DNA of 64,000 nt from IDS-8 sp040902105 (GTDB taxonomy: Bacteria > Pseudomonadota > Gammaproteobacteria > Steroidobacterales > Woeseiaceae), in contig JBBDXW010000068.1 of the NCBI GenBank assembly GCA_040902105.1, positions 1 to 64,000 on the forward strand, given 5' to 3'. The position numbers and the translations under genes were made by a program. Below the pieces are notes generated by a model. The model searched no databases. It saw nothing but the letters and a program-made list of their open reading frames with translations, and was not told the origin of the DNA. Below are positions 8,491 through 17,254 of the stretch, one piece after another. Positions within the stretch are counted from its first letter, which is position 1. The number at the start of each line of letters is the position of its first letter.

Positions 8491-9783
8491 ATGAGCACCA
8501 CCCGTTATCCCGACTATGAGCGTCCGTGCGGCTGGAATGCACTGCTCCCGGCACGTGCCTGCAATGACGCTCTGAAGGCCGATGTTGCCTGCGACGTGGC
8601 GGTGATCGGCGGCGGGTATACTGGTCTTGCTGCCGCACGCCGTTGCGCCGAGCTGCGGCCTGAGGCTCGCATCGCGGTCCTCGACGCCAGCGAGGCCGGA
8701 GAAGGCAACCCGGGCAGGAATTCAGGCTTCATGCTCGATATCTCCCTGGCCAATGACGCCGAGCCGGGGCAGATCGAGCGAATGACGGTCTGCAATCGAC
8801 TCATCGCCGGCGCGATGCTCGATATAGGGAACCTGGTAAAGAAACACGACATCCCCTGCGCCCTCACCCGCACCGGAACCTACCGCGCCGCGGCCGGCGA
8901 ATCGGGTATCGCTGCGTTGCGCGAATACCGCGCCTTCCTGGAAGCAGCGAGTCTCCCGCATGAGCTACTCGAAGGACGGCAAATCAGCGAGCGCCTCGGT
9001 ACGGATTTCTATCGCGAAGGCCTTTACTCCCCGCAGTGCTGGCTGGTCCAACCTGCGGCCCTCATTCGCGGCCTGGCCGACAACCTGCCGCCGGCGGTCT
9101 CCCTTTATGAAAACTCGCCGGCCGTCTCAATTGAACGAAGCCGCGGTAACTGGGCAGTCCGGACACCGATTGCAACGATACACGCGCCGCGACTGATCAT
9201 CGCGAACAATGCTTTTTGCAAACAGCTCGGCATCGGTCAGTCGCGCATGGTTGCGATGTATACCTACGCCGCGTTGACGGAACCGTTTTCTGCGCAGATT
9301 CTCGACACACTGGGCAACCAGTCCACCTGGGGCCTGCTGCCGGCACATCGCCTGGGCAGCACGCTGCGGCGCACGCCGGATGGAAGACTGCTGATTCGTT
9401 CCCTGTACGGCTATGAAAAAGAAGCGAACAACGATGGCATCGCGGGCAAGCTTAAGCGCTCGCTGCAACGACGCTATCCGCAACTGACCGCTCTCAGGTT
9501 CGCGAGCGTCTGGTCCGGCGCGACCGGCTTCACCATGAATGGCGCCCCCCTGTGGGGCGAGTACGCGCCCGGCTTGTACGTATCCGCCGGCTGCAACGGC
9601 GGCGGCGTCGTAAAAGGAACGCTTTTCGGCCGCCTCCTCGCAGAACTGGCCTTCGGTCGTGAGACAGCGGACATCCCCGCCCTGTTCGGCAAGGCGAGCT
9701 GGATGCCCCCGGAACCCCTGAGACACATCGGCTTTCGCATACTGTCCGCTCTCGAACGCTACAAGGGCCGCGCAGAAGTATGA
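8491..9783 (+). CDS. FAD-dependent amine/amino-acid oxidase (DAO family)
   Basis: A DAO-superfamily flavoprotein similar to gamma-glutamylputrescine or glycine-type oxidases, which oxidise secondary or primary amines using FAD. The Rossmann motif CDVAVIGGGYTGLAAARRCAEL follows a short N-terminal region containing ERPCGWNALLPA, and GNPGRNSGFM is the flavin-contact block seen in PuuB/OrdL-like enzymes. The C-terminal SAGCNGGGVVKGTLFG closes the FAD site. I chose the ATG at 8491, adjacent to a GTG, rather than the upstream frame that overlaps the reductase leader. Length is 430 residues. Gene neighbours (amidases, D-aminoacylase) fit amine or amino-acid catabolism, but the exact substrate is unknown. 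Confidence 0.85.
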   Translation: MSTTRYPDYERPCGWNALLPARACNDALKADVACDVAVIGGGYTGLAAARRCAELRPEARIAVLDASEAGEGNPGRNSGFMLDISLANDAEPGQIERMTVCNRLIAGAMLDIGNLVKKHDIPCALTRTGTYRAAAGESGIAALREYRAFLEAASLPHELLEGRQISERLGTDFYREGLYSPQCWLVQPAALIRGLADNLPPAVSLYENSPAVSIERSRGNWAVRTPIATIHAPRLIIANNAFCKQLGIGQSRMVAMYTYAALTEPFSAQILDTLGNQSTWGLLPAHRLGSTLRRTPDGRLLIRSLYGYEKEANNDGIAGKLKRSLQRRYPQLTALRFASVWSGATGFTMNGAPLWGEYAPGLYVSAGCNGGGVVKGTLFGRLLAELAFGRETADIPALFGKASWMPPEPLRHIGFRILSALERYKGRAEV

Positions 9784-9804
9784 CGCCCCGCCCGTGAAGG
9801 TACG

Positions 9805-9885
9805 GGCCGGGGTGATTCGGGGGTCCTTTTTCACCAAGCGAATTTCGTGGAGCGACTGAAAAAGGACCCCCGGAGCACCCCGGCC
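9805..9885. repeat. Hairpin repeat with conserved loop, copy 2
   Basis: Same architecture as 6104-6184: outer GGCCGGGG/CCCCGGCC arms, inner GGGGGTCCTTTTTCA and TGAAAAAGGACCCCC, and loop CACCAAGCGAATTTCGTGG plus AGCGACTGA. It starts 22 bp after the oxidase stop and lies upstream of the antiporter gene. Confidence 0.75.
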
Positions 9886-9977
9886 AGCGGGAGGAAGAAC
9901 TTCCAATCGTCCTTTTGGCACCCCATCTGATACCGTCACAAACAAGTACGAAAACATTCGAACATTTGGGGGAATTC

Positions 9978-11384
9978 GTGGATCAACCGGAGTCTTTAGG
10001 AGCACTGTCGCTGCTGCCCGCCACTATTGCGATCGTACTGGCATTCGTAACGCGCAATACGGTCTTCTCGCTCGCCGTCGCCTGTTTCGTCGGCGTGATC
10101 GTGTCCGGGCAAGGACTGATGGGCTTTCCGAACCTGCTGAAAAATGCGCTGGGCACCACGGCGTTTTCATGGATATTCCTGCTCGAGCTGTTCATAGGGA
10201 TGCTGATCGCGTTTTTTCAGCGCACCGGTGCGATCCGAAATTTCAGCGCATGGGTTGCAGGTTTCAACATGACCCGTGTGCGAGTCCAGCTTGTTGCGTG
10301 GCTGCTGGGAATGTTCGTATTCTTCAGCGACTATTTCAGCCCGCTTTTTGTCGGTTCGACGATGCGCGAATTGACCGATCGATTTCGCATCTCACGGGAA
10401 AAGCTGGCGTACATAGCGGATTCGACATCGGCGCCGGTCAGTGTGCTGGTGCCCGTAACTGGCTGGGCGGTTTTTATCGCCGGACTGCTGATCGGCATGG
10501 GACCGATTGCGGACCCGGCCGACGCCATCAAGGTCTTTGTTTCTTCAATACCGTTCAACTTCTATTCGATACTTGCCGTCGTCATGGTCGGGCTCATAGC
10601 AACCGGCATTGTGCCGGAGTTCGGGCCGATGAAAGTCGCCGAGCAGCGCGCGATCGAAACAGGCAAAGTGCTTCGCGACGGCGCCGACCCGCTCATGGGC
10701 GAAGAACTGACCGATATCCAGCCATATGAAGGCGTGCGCACGAGTCTCTTCTGGAACTTTTTCCTGCCGGTACTGATCGTCATCTGTGTTGCCGTCGGGT
10801 CTTTTATTCTGACGTCTTCGGCATTGACGATGGAAGCGTTTCTCCTGTCGGCCGTTGTCGCAGGCATCATCATGAGGATTCAGGGCATACCGTTTGCCGA
10901 CATCATGAAGACGGGCATGGCGGGCATCAAAGGGGTCATGCCAGCGGTCATAATCCTGGCTTTTGCATATGCGCTGAACGACCTGTCAACATCGATGCAG
11001 ACGGCGGGTTACATCGTGTCGAAGACGGAAGCCTGGCTCACGCCCGGTCTGCTGCCGCTCCTGACGTTTCTGATTGCCGGCGTTATTTCTTTCTCGACCG
11101 GCACGTCATGGGGCACGTTTGCCATCATGATGCCGATAGCGGTGCCGCTTGCCTTCAGCTTCACCGGGGATACGCTCGGCGTAGTCGTTTATGCCACCGT
11201 CGGCGCGGTCGCGGGTGGAGGCGTGTTCGGCGACCACTGCTCGCCGCTTTCCGATACGTCGATACTGGCATCCACCGGCGCTGCGTCGGACCACATCGAC
11301 CATATCAAGACCCAAATGCCATACGCGCTGGTTGTCGCGGCAATCAGTTTGCTCGCCTATCTGGTGATCGGCTCGCTGGTTTGA
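9978..11384 (+). CDS. NhaC-family Na+/H+ antiporter-like transporter
   Basis: A polytopic inner-membrane transporter with about a dozen hydrophobic segments, resembling the NhaC family, which includes Na+/H+ antiporters and amino-acid-linked exchangers. Family signatures are GTSWGTFAIMMPIAVPLAF and AGGGVFGDHCSPLSDTSILAS followed by DHIDH. The GTG at 9978 is taken as start because GGGGGAA lies just upstream, and the longer frame adds a non-membrane leader. Length is 468 residues. It sits between the DAO oxidase and a D-aminoacylase, so exchange of an amino acid or amine against cations is plausible but unproven. Its 3' end overlaps the convergent D-aminoacylase gene by 28 bp. Confidence 0.88.
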   Translation: MDQPESLGALSLLPATIAIVLAFVTRNTVFSLAVACFVGVIVSGQGLMGFPNLLKNALGTTAFSWIFLLELFIGMLIAFFQRTGAIRNFSAWVAGFNMTRVRVQLVAWLLGMFVFFSDYFSPLFVGSTMRELTDRFRISREKLAYIADSTSAPVSVLVPVTGWAVFIAGLLIGMGPIADPADAIKVFVSSIPFNFYSILAVVMVGLIATGIVPEFGPMKVAEQRAIETGKVLRDGADPLMGEELTDIQPYEGVRTSLFWNFFLPVLIVICVAVGSFILTSSALTMEAFLLSAVVAGIIMRIQGIPFADIMKTGMAGIKGVMPAVIILAFAYALNDLSTSMQTAGYIVSKTEAWLTPGLLPLLTFLIAGVISFSTGTSWGTFAIMMPIAVPLAFSFTGDTLGVVVYATVGAVAGGGVFGDHCSPLSDTSILASTGAASDHIDHIKTQMPYALVVAAISLLAYLVIGSLV

Positions 11385-12955
11385 TCCTCAGCCTCCGCCG
11401 GAACCAGCACGCGGCCATTGAAGGTTTCGCCGAGGCGGTCATTCTGCCGGGCGATCCGGCCATTGACGATTACGGCATCGAATCCTTCCGAGAGCTGCAG
11501 CGGTTCCGGATAGGTCGCAAGGGCCCGAACGTTTGCGGGATCGAAGACAATGATATCCGCCTTCTTGCCCGCTCCCAGGATTCCGCGATCGTCGATCCGG
11601 AGCAGTTTTGCCGGAAACGAGGTCATCTTCCGCACGGCCTCCTGCAGCGACAGAGCACCTTGTTCGACGACATACTCTTCAATGATCCTGGCAAACGTTC
11701 CGTGTCCCCGGGGATGGAATCCGGTCGGACTGCCGTCTGAACAGACGCCGACGTAAGGTCTCTGCAACAAGCGCGTTTGCAATTCATCGTTCATGACGAA
11801 ATAGGCGCCGGACGCGCCTTGCGGTCCGATGACGTCGATCAACACGTCTTCGAACGGCATCTCCTGCTCGAACGAAAGGTCGGCCAGAGTCTTGCCCGTA
11901 TAGGGCGCGGTACCGAGCAATGTAGCCTCGGGACCGTTGCGTTTCTCGACCCGTTCCCTCAGGTATGCGGCGAGTTCGTCGCGGCGGTCTCGCCGGGCAA
12001 CCGCAAACTGCTCGGCCGTCTTCGACCATACCGGAAAGACTATGCCGATGCCTGTGTAACTGGCCGTGTAGGGATAGACGTCCGCGGTAATGTCGATGCC
12101 CGAATCGCGTGCGCTGTCGAGGATTGCCAGTATTTCGTCCGCGCGTTCCGCGCCTTTGCCGTAGACCGACTTGAGATGGGAGATGTGAACCCTTGCGTGC
12201 TCGCCTTGCTCAAGCAGTTCGGCGATGGATTTTTCAAGCTGGTCATCGTCTTCGTTTCGCAAGTGACTCATTACGATCCGGCCGTGTTGCCCAACGACTT
12301 CGGCCAGCGCCCGCAGTTCGGAAGTCTTCGCGTTCAGGCCCGGGTTATATTCGAGCCCGGTGCTCAATCCGAAGCTGTAGTCGAGAGTCTCATCGAGCAT
12401 CGCCAGCATTCGGTCAAGGTCTTCGGGCGCCGGCTCTGTTTCGAGTCCGATTCCCGACAGGTTGCGCAACGTGCCGTGCCCGACGAACATTGCCAGGTTG
12501 ACACCGATGCCCTGCTCCGACACCTTGTCCAACCATTCGGAAAGCGTCGCCACTTCCGGGCTGGATCCGTCCTGCCCCAAAGCGATGGTTGTAACGCCCA
12601 TCGCCAGAAAATTCTCGAACGCAGGGGTCTCGAACGGGTCGCCGTGGGAGTGCAAATCGATAAATCCCGGCGCTACGGTTTTTCCGGCGGCGTCGATACG
12701 GGTCGTTACGCGTTGTTGCAGGTCTTCTTCGGTAAACTTCGCGTCACCGACAAAAACGATCGTGTCATCAACGATGACGACGTCGGCGGGAATCGGCTCG
12801 TTACCCAGGCCGTCCAGCATCGCACCGTTTTCGATCAGGATATCGACCGTCTCATATTCGGCCAGGAAAACTTCGGCAGCCCGGTTGCAGGACGACGGCG
12901 CGGGCAGCACAAGAATCGATATCCAGAACGCGGCGCGGACGTTCGGCTTGGCCAA
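11357..12955 (-). CDS. N-acyl-D-amino-acid deacylase (D-aminoacylase)
   Basis: An amidohydrolase-superfamily enzyme expected to hydrolyse N-acyl-D-amino acids (or D-glutamate/aspartate derivatives) to free D-amino acid. The metal-binding HSHGD follows APGFIDL early in the protein; GLEYNPG, VHISHLK and the late SDGSPTGFHPRGHGTF block are typical of D-aminoacylases. The C-terminus has the usual GKKADIIVFDP and VIVNGRIARQND strands. The N-terminus (MAKPNVRAAFWISILVLPAPSSC) looks like a signal peptide and may be a weak lipobox, so it is probably exported or lipid-anchored. Length of 532 fits. The oxidase, antiporter and deacylase together suggest D-amino-acid or peptidoglycan-derived nutrient use. 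Confidence 0.9.
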   Translation of the reverse strand: MAKPNVRAAFWISILVLPAPSSCNRAAEVFLAEYETVDILIENGAMLDGLGNEPIPADVVIVDDTIVFVGDAKFTEEDLQQRVTTRIDAAGKTVAPGFIDLHSHGDPFETPAFENFLAMGVTTIALGQDGSSPEVATLSEWLDKVSEQGIGVNLAMFVGHGTLRNLSGIGLETEPAPEDLDRMLAMLDETLDYSFGLSTGLEYNPGLNAKTSELRALAEVVGQHGRIVMSHLRNEDDDQLEKSIAELLEQGEHARVHISHLKSVYGKGAERADEILAILDSARDSGIDITADVYPYTASYTGIGIVFPVWSKTAEQFAVARRDRRDELAAYLRERVEKRNGPEATLLGTAPYTGKTLADLSFEQEMPFEDVLIDVIGPQGASGAYFVMNDELQTRLLQRPYVGVCSDGSPTGFHPRGHGTFARIIEEYVVEQGALSLQEAVRKMTSFPAKLLRIDDRGILGAGKKADIIVFDPANVRALATYPEPLQLSEGFDAVIVNGRIARQNDRLGETFNGRVLVPAEAEDQTSEPITR

Positions 12956-13019
12956 CTCTGTTCTCCCTTTTAGCGATGCAGGAACCTGTCACGGACGGCA
13001 GCCGACGTGCCATCGTTTG

Positions 13020-13093
13020 TCGCCCGCAATGGCGGGCTCCTGCAAGGTTCTTGTCAACGGAATTGGCTGTAGGAGCCCGCCATGCGGGCGACC
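13020..13093. repeat. REPIN-like inverted REP pair 2
   Basis: TCGCCCGCAATGGCGGGCTC and the inverted TGTAGGAGCCCGCCATGCGG, with flanking bases, form a pair between the D-aminoacylase start and the 3' end of the small zinc-ribbon gene. Confidence 0.85.
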
Positions 13094-13129
13094 GCAACAG
13101 CACCCGACATCCTACAGGAGACAGCGGCC

Positions 13130-13378
13130 TCAGCGCGAGACTTCGACAAACGTCGAAAGAAATTCCAGTCCCTTTCTCAATTGCTGACGGTCGAGATTGC
13201 CGCGCGTCGCATCCTTGAGATCCGCGGCGACCCAGCGCACCGCGTGCACGTCACAGTATGCCCAGGCCAGGCGGCCGATGCGCCAGACGCTGGTGCGCTT
13301 GCCGCAATGCGGGCATCCCTGGATGCCCTGACCACGATTGAGCGGAAACGGAACGACGTTGCTGCAGCCTGCGGACAT
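13130..13378 (-). CDS. Small zinc-ribbon-like protein, unknown function
   Basis: An 82-residue basic protein starting MSAGCSNVVPF. It contains GCPHCGKR, then a tryptophan-rich stretch, then AYCDVHAVRW. The CxxC followed about 20 residues later by CxxH and a W makes a likely single zinc site, as in several uncharacterised short bacterial proteins. I prefer the ATG at 13378 over one 15 codons upstream, because the conserved-looking part starts there. It has no signal peptide. It is isolated, between a REPIN and a divergent CoA-transferase gene. Confidence 0.5.
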   Translation of the reverse strand: MSAGCSNVVPFPLNRGQGIQGCPHCGKRTSVWRIGRLAWAYCDVHAVRWVAADLKDATRGNLDRQQLRKGLEFLSTFVEVSR

Positions 13379-13570
13379 GTTGAGTGATCTCGTGTGATCG
13401 CGATTACGGCATGAAACCAGCATGGGCGATCATGTGGCTGTGATCGGGCTCTCAGCCGCGCCGTTGCCCGTGCCTTTCTTGCACAAACTGAGACCTCGAT
13501 TCACTTCACGCCGTGCATTGCCCACAATACGGCTCCAACGACCCGCACGGACCGACCCGGGACTTCCAGG

Positions 13571-15460
13571 ATGCCGCAGTTTTTAGATTCGCCGGACGAG
13601 CTTGCAGATGCGGTAATCGCTTCCGTCGGAAGAAAAATCGTGCTCGGCCTTCCGGTCGGGCTGGGCAAGGCAGCGCATGTCGCGAACGCCATCTACGCGC
13701 GGGCTGCAGACGACGCGTCGATTGAACTGACCGTATTCACGGCTCTGACCCTGGAGGCGCCCGTCGGCCGCAGCGACCTCGAAGCGCGATTCCTGAAACC
13801 TCTGACGGAACGGCTGTACAAGGACTGGCCGCGCCTCGCCTACGCGGAAGCGTTACAGCGTGAAGACCTCCCGCCCAACATCAGGGTGCGCGAATTCTAT
13901 TTCCGGCCGGCCGCATATCTTGGCAACAGGACTGCGCAACGCTCCTACACGAGCCTGAACTACACGCAGGTCGCCCACGAGTTGCTGCACCTCGGCGTCA
14001 ACGTCATCGCGCAGCTGATCGCGCCGCACGCGTCGAACGGAAACGTGTTCAGCCTCGGATCGAATCCCGAGGTCACGCTGGACCTGCTGCCGGCCCTGGA
14101 CGTGCGACGCAGCGAAGGCAGGCCGGTCGCCGTCGTCGGCCAGGTCAACGACGCCATGCCGTACATGTACGGCGACGCCGAGCTGTCCGCGGACCGCTTC
14201 GACTTCGTACTCGACTCGCCCGACTGCCGTTATCCGATGTTCGGCATGCCGAACCGTGCCGTGTCTTACCGTGACTACGCGACCGGTCTGCACGTCGCGA
14301 GCCTGATTCCCGACGGAGGAACACTGCAACTCGGTATCGGCTCATTGAGCGATGCGGTTGCGCATTGCCTGCTGTTGCGGCAGCGGCAGCCTGAGGTTTT
14401 CCGAAGGATTCTCGACCGCCTTCCCGGTGGACCCGCATCGGGGCGGCGGCCCGAGTTACCGCTTGAAACAGGGCCCTTCCGCGATGGACTTTACGTCGCA
14501 AGCGAGCTGTTGAGCGACGCAATATTCGCTTTGTTCGATTCCGGCATCGTCCGCCGCGGCGCGGATGCGAACAAGGACGTCCTGATGCACGCCGGGTTCT
14601 TTATCGGTTCGAATGCCTTGTACGACTCATTGCGCGCGCTGTCGGAACAACGGCGGCACCAGATTGCGATGACGAGCATTTCTTTCGTGAACAGCCTTTA
14701 CGGCAATGAGCGGGAAAAACGCCATCAGCGTCGCAAGGCAAGGTTCATCAATGAGGCAATGATGGTAACGCTCATGGGAGCGACGGTTTCGGACGGACTC
14801 GAGGACGGGCGGGTGGTCAGCGGGGTCGGCGGGCAGTTCGACTTCGTCAGAATGGCGCATGCGCTCGACGACGCCCATTCGATCCTGATGTTCGGCAGCC
14901 ATCGGCTGAACGATGGCGTTGCCGAATCGAACATCGTCTGGAACTACGGTCACACCACAGTGCCGCGGCACTATCGCGACATCTTTGCCAACGAATACGG
15001 GCTCGCCGCTACCCGCGGACAGACGGACGAGTTGATTATTGCGTCGTTACTGAACATCGCCGATGCCGCGTTTCAGGATTCACTGCTGCAAAAGGCCCGT
15101 ACAAACGCAAAAATCGCCCGCAACTACAAAATCCCGGGACACGCGCGGGACAACACTGCGTCAAGGCTGACTGAGCTCTTTCAGGACCCGGAATTCCTGC
15201 CGTATTTTCCGGCCTACCCGCTCGGGACGGACTTGACACCGGTCGAACAGGAGCTGGCGACGGCGCTTGCCTGGCTCAAGGAACGGACGGCGCGGCGCTG
15301 GCCGCAAGTTGTCACTCTGACTTCCGCGCTATTGGAGCGTCCGGACGCAGACCGGCTGGCCGCGCTCCGGCGCCTGTCGCTCGACGCTCCACAATCGCTT
15401 CGCGAACGTGTCCTCCGGCGGCTCGTAAACCACGCGTTAAAGCGGAGTGCGAACGGCTAG
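13571..15460 (+). CDS. Acetyl-CoA hydrolase/transferase family protein
   Basis: A cytoplasmic enzyme of the family containing acetyl-CoA hydrolase, succinyl-CoA:acetate CoA-transferase and 4-hydroxybutyrate CoA-transferase. The N-terminal half has IVLGLPVGLGKAAHVANAIY; the C-terminal half has GTLQLGIGSLSDAVAHCLL, then INEAMMVTLMGATVSDG and VVSGVGGQFDFVRMAH, which matches the acyl-CoA-binding and catalytic region. At 629 residues it is longer than the usual 430-500. The extra length is partly an insert in the middle (about 290-330) and partly a C-terminal extension of about 100 residues (from HARDNTASRL) ending in a basic helix. The physiological acyl-CoA is unknown. Confidence 0.85.
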   Translation: MPQFLDSPDELADAVIASVGRKIVLGLPVGLGKAAHVANAIYARAADDASIELTVFTALTLEAPVGRSDLEARFLKPLTERLYKDWPRLAYAEALQREDLPPNIRVREFYFRPAAYLGNRTAQRSYTSLNYTQVAHELLHLGVNVIAQLIAPHASNGNVFSLGSNPEVTLDLLPALDVRRSEGRPVAVVGQVNDAMPYMYGDAELSADRFDFVLDSPDCRYPMFGMPNRAVSYRDYATGLHVASLIPDGGTLQLGIGSLSDAVAHCLLLRQRQPEVFRRILDRLPGGPASGRRPELPLETGPFRDGLYVASELLSDAIFALFDSGIVRRGADANKDVLMHAGFFIGSNALYDSLRALSEQRRHQIAMTSISFVNSLYGNEREKRHQRRKARFINEAMMVTLMGATVSDGLEDGRVVSGVGGQFDFVRMAHALDDAHSILMFGSHRLNDGVAESNIVWNYGHTTVPRHYRDIFANEYGLAATRGQTDELIIASLLNIADAAFQDSLLQKARTNAKIARNYKIPGHARDNTASRLTELFQDPEFLPYFPAYPLGTDLTPVEQELATALAWLKERTARRWPQVVTLTSALLERPDADRLAALRRLSLDAPQSLRERVLRRLVNHALKRSANG

Positions 15461-15479
15461 AACGCCTATGCGCAAGGTT

Positions 15480-15557
15480 TGTAGGAGCCCGCCATTGCGG
15501 GCGACCTGCGCGGCATTCGGCGACAGCGCAGGTCGCCCGCAATGGCGGGCTCCTACA
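15480..15557. repeat. REPIN-like inverted REP pair 3
   Basis: TGTAGGAGCCCGCCATTGCG...GACC and the inverted GGTC...CGCAATGGCGGGCTCCTACA lie between the CoA-transferase stop and the MBL-fold gene start. Confidence 0.9.
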
Positions 15558-15625
15558 TTGAACGAGCAGGTCTGCAATTTGATATTCTTGACAGCAGCCG
15601 TCCGACCACCTTCCGGAGAAGAAAA

Positions 15626-16525
15626 ATGAACAACAAATTATCGGTCGTCGTCCTTGGATGTCTGATCGTACCCGTTGCTTCCGCACACGCCCAGGAAACG
15701 AACATCTCGTTCAAATCGACCGAACTGGAACCCGGGCTCTATATGCTGCAAGGCGAAGGCGGGTTCGCGGGCGGCAATCTTGGCCTGTCGACCGGGGACG
15801 ACGGCGTGGTGCTGATCGACGACGGCCTCGCGCCGCTGGCGCCGAAGATGCTGGCGGCAATCACCGACATCACCGGGCAACCGGTAGACTTTGTCATCAA
15901 CACTCACCTGCATGGCGACCATACCGGCGGCAACGTAGCGCTGCATGAAACCGGCGCGACGATCATCGGTCACGAGAACGTGCGGCGCCGCATGCTAGCG
16001 AGTGACGCCGCTGGCGCGGACGGCAGTGGGCCGGCTCCGGAGGAGTCGCTGCCGGAAATCACTTTCTCACGTTCGCTGACATTTCATCTCAACGGCCGCG
16101 AAGCTTTCGTATTTCACGTTGCCCGGGCGCACACCGACGGCGATGCCGTGATTTTTTTCCGTGACGCGGATGTCATCCACGCGGGAGACATCTTCTTCAA
16201 CGGCCTTTTCCCGTTCATCGACCTGGACTCGGGCGGCAGCGTCTCCGGCTATATCGAAGCACAGGACGACATCCTTTCGCTGGCCGGCTCCGAGACACGA
16301 ATCGTTCCCGGACACGGTCCGCTCGCCGCGAAGTCGGACCTGCAGGCAGCGAGAGATATGCTCGCCGACGCGCGCAGCCGGGTGAAGGCGCTGCTGGACG
16401 CGGGCAAGTCGGAGCAGGATATCGTGGATGAAAATCCGCTCGCGACATACCAGGACTGGCACTGGGACTTCATCACGACTGAACGGATGACCCGCACGCT
16501 CATACGTGATCTCGAGGAAAACTAG
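15626..16525 (+). CDS. Exported MBL-fold metallo-hydrolase
   Basis: A metallo-beta-lactamase-fold hydrolase. The start at 15626 is preceded by GGAGAAG and gives a Sec signal peptide MNNKLSVVVLGCLIVPVASAHA. The metal motif HLHGDHTGG follows VDFVINT, with further ligands in HVARAHTDGDAVIFF (His and Asp) and in VPGHGPLA (His). That gives the full two-zinc set of the family. The subgroup (about 300 residues, exported, GLYMLQGEGGFAGGN near the N-terminus) is close to proteins annotated as quinoprotein relay or beta-lactamase-like. No substrate can be assigned. It is not near any antibiotic or PQQ gene here. Confidence 0.85.
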   Translation: MNNKLSVVVLGCLIVPVASAHAQETNISFKSTELEPGLYMLQGEGGFAGGNLGLSTGDDGVVLIDDGLAPLAPKMLAAITDITGQPVDFVINTHLHGDHTGGNVALHETGATIIGHENVRRRMLASDAAGADGSGPAPEESLPEITFSRSLTFHLNGREAFVFHVARAHTDGDAVIFFRDADVIHAGDIFFNGLFPFIDLDSGGSVSGYIEAQDDILSLAGSETRIVPGHGPLAAKSDLQAARDMLADARSRVKALLDAGKSEQDIVDENPLATYQDWHWDFITTERMTRTLIRDLEEN

Positions 16526-16533
16526 GGAGCCAG

Positions 16534-16611
16534 TGTAGGAGCCCGCCTCGCGGGCGACCCATCCGCTTCGCCAATCTCCGCGCAGGTCGCCCGCAATGGC
16601 GGGCTCCTACA
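16534..16611. repeat. REPIN-like inverted REP pair 4
   Basis: TGTAGGAGCCCGCCTCGCGG...ACCC and the inverted GGTC...CGCAATGGCGGGCTCCTACA begin 9 bp after the MBL gene stop. Confidence 0.9.
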
Positions 16612-16860
16612 CTGACTTGTGCAGAGGCTCAGCCGCAACCCGACGGCATGGAACTTGCAGCCCGTCAACCTCAAGATTACGTTTCTTCTGGACGACTGAG
16701 CGGTCGACCGCATCGCATCGCCGGGGGGGCTTTTCGTTCGCAAAGGCCGCGACGCCAGGCGAATTGTAAATATTTCAGCGCGACGGACGTGGGCTGCAAG
16801 AATTACCCGACGCTGCCTCTCTGTTTCGCATCGTAGACAATCATCGAGAGGTTTAATCCA
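16612..16860. other. Gene-free stretch before the small zinc protein
   Basis: No convincing gene is visible. The only feature noticed is GAGAGG about 7-12 bases before the ATG at 16861, a good ribosome binding site for the small zinc protein. Confidence 0.5.
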
Positions 16861-17103
16861 ATGTCCCAATGTGAAACCTGTGGAAACGACTACGACAAGA
16901 CCTTCGTTGTGAAGGCCTTCGGCGAGGAGCATACCTTCGATTCCTTCGAGTGCGCGATTCAGGCGCTGGCGCCCGTGTGCGATCACTGCGGCACGCGAAT
17001 CATCGGCCACGGCATAGAGTCCGGGCCGCGTATGTTCTGCTGCGCGCATTGCGCCGATAAAGAAGGTGTCGAGGAGGCAGTCGACCGGGTCCGTGTTTCG
17101 TAG
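16861..17103 (+). CDS. Small cysteine-rich zinc protein (conserved hypothetical)
   Basis: An 80-residue protein with three CxxC pairs (C4/C7, C40/C43, C61/C64), additional C31 and C60, and several histidines (H24, H42, H50, H63). The spacing suggests two treble-clef or rubredoxin-like zinc sites. Strings such as FDSFECAIQALAP and GTRIIGHGIE look like a conserved family widely seen in bacteria and often annotated only as hypothetical or metallothionein-like. GAGAGG precedes the ATG. The function is unknown; metal storage, a redox-linked zinc site or RNA binding are all possible. It is upstream of the M20 peptidase, with about 150 bp between. Confidence 0.75.
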   Translation: MSQCETCGNDYDKTFVVKAFGEEHTFDSFECAIQALAPVCDHCGTRIIGHGIESGPRMFCCAHCADKEGVEEAVDRVRVS

Positions 17104-17254
17104 CCGAGGCAACACCCGGCCCGAGCCAATATCTGCCGGTTCCGTTGAACGCCGACCCTTGCGCTGTCTGCTCCGGCGGCCTGCATGAACATCCTGCCCT
17201 GGCGAATTGCCTTCCGGCGGCAATTGATTCAGTCTTCGCGCATATCCCGCTTGC

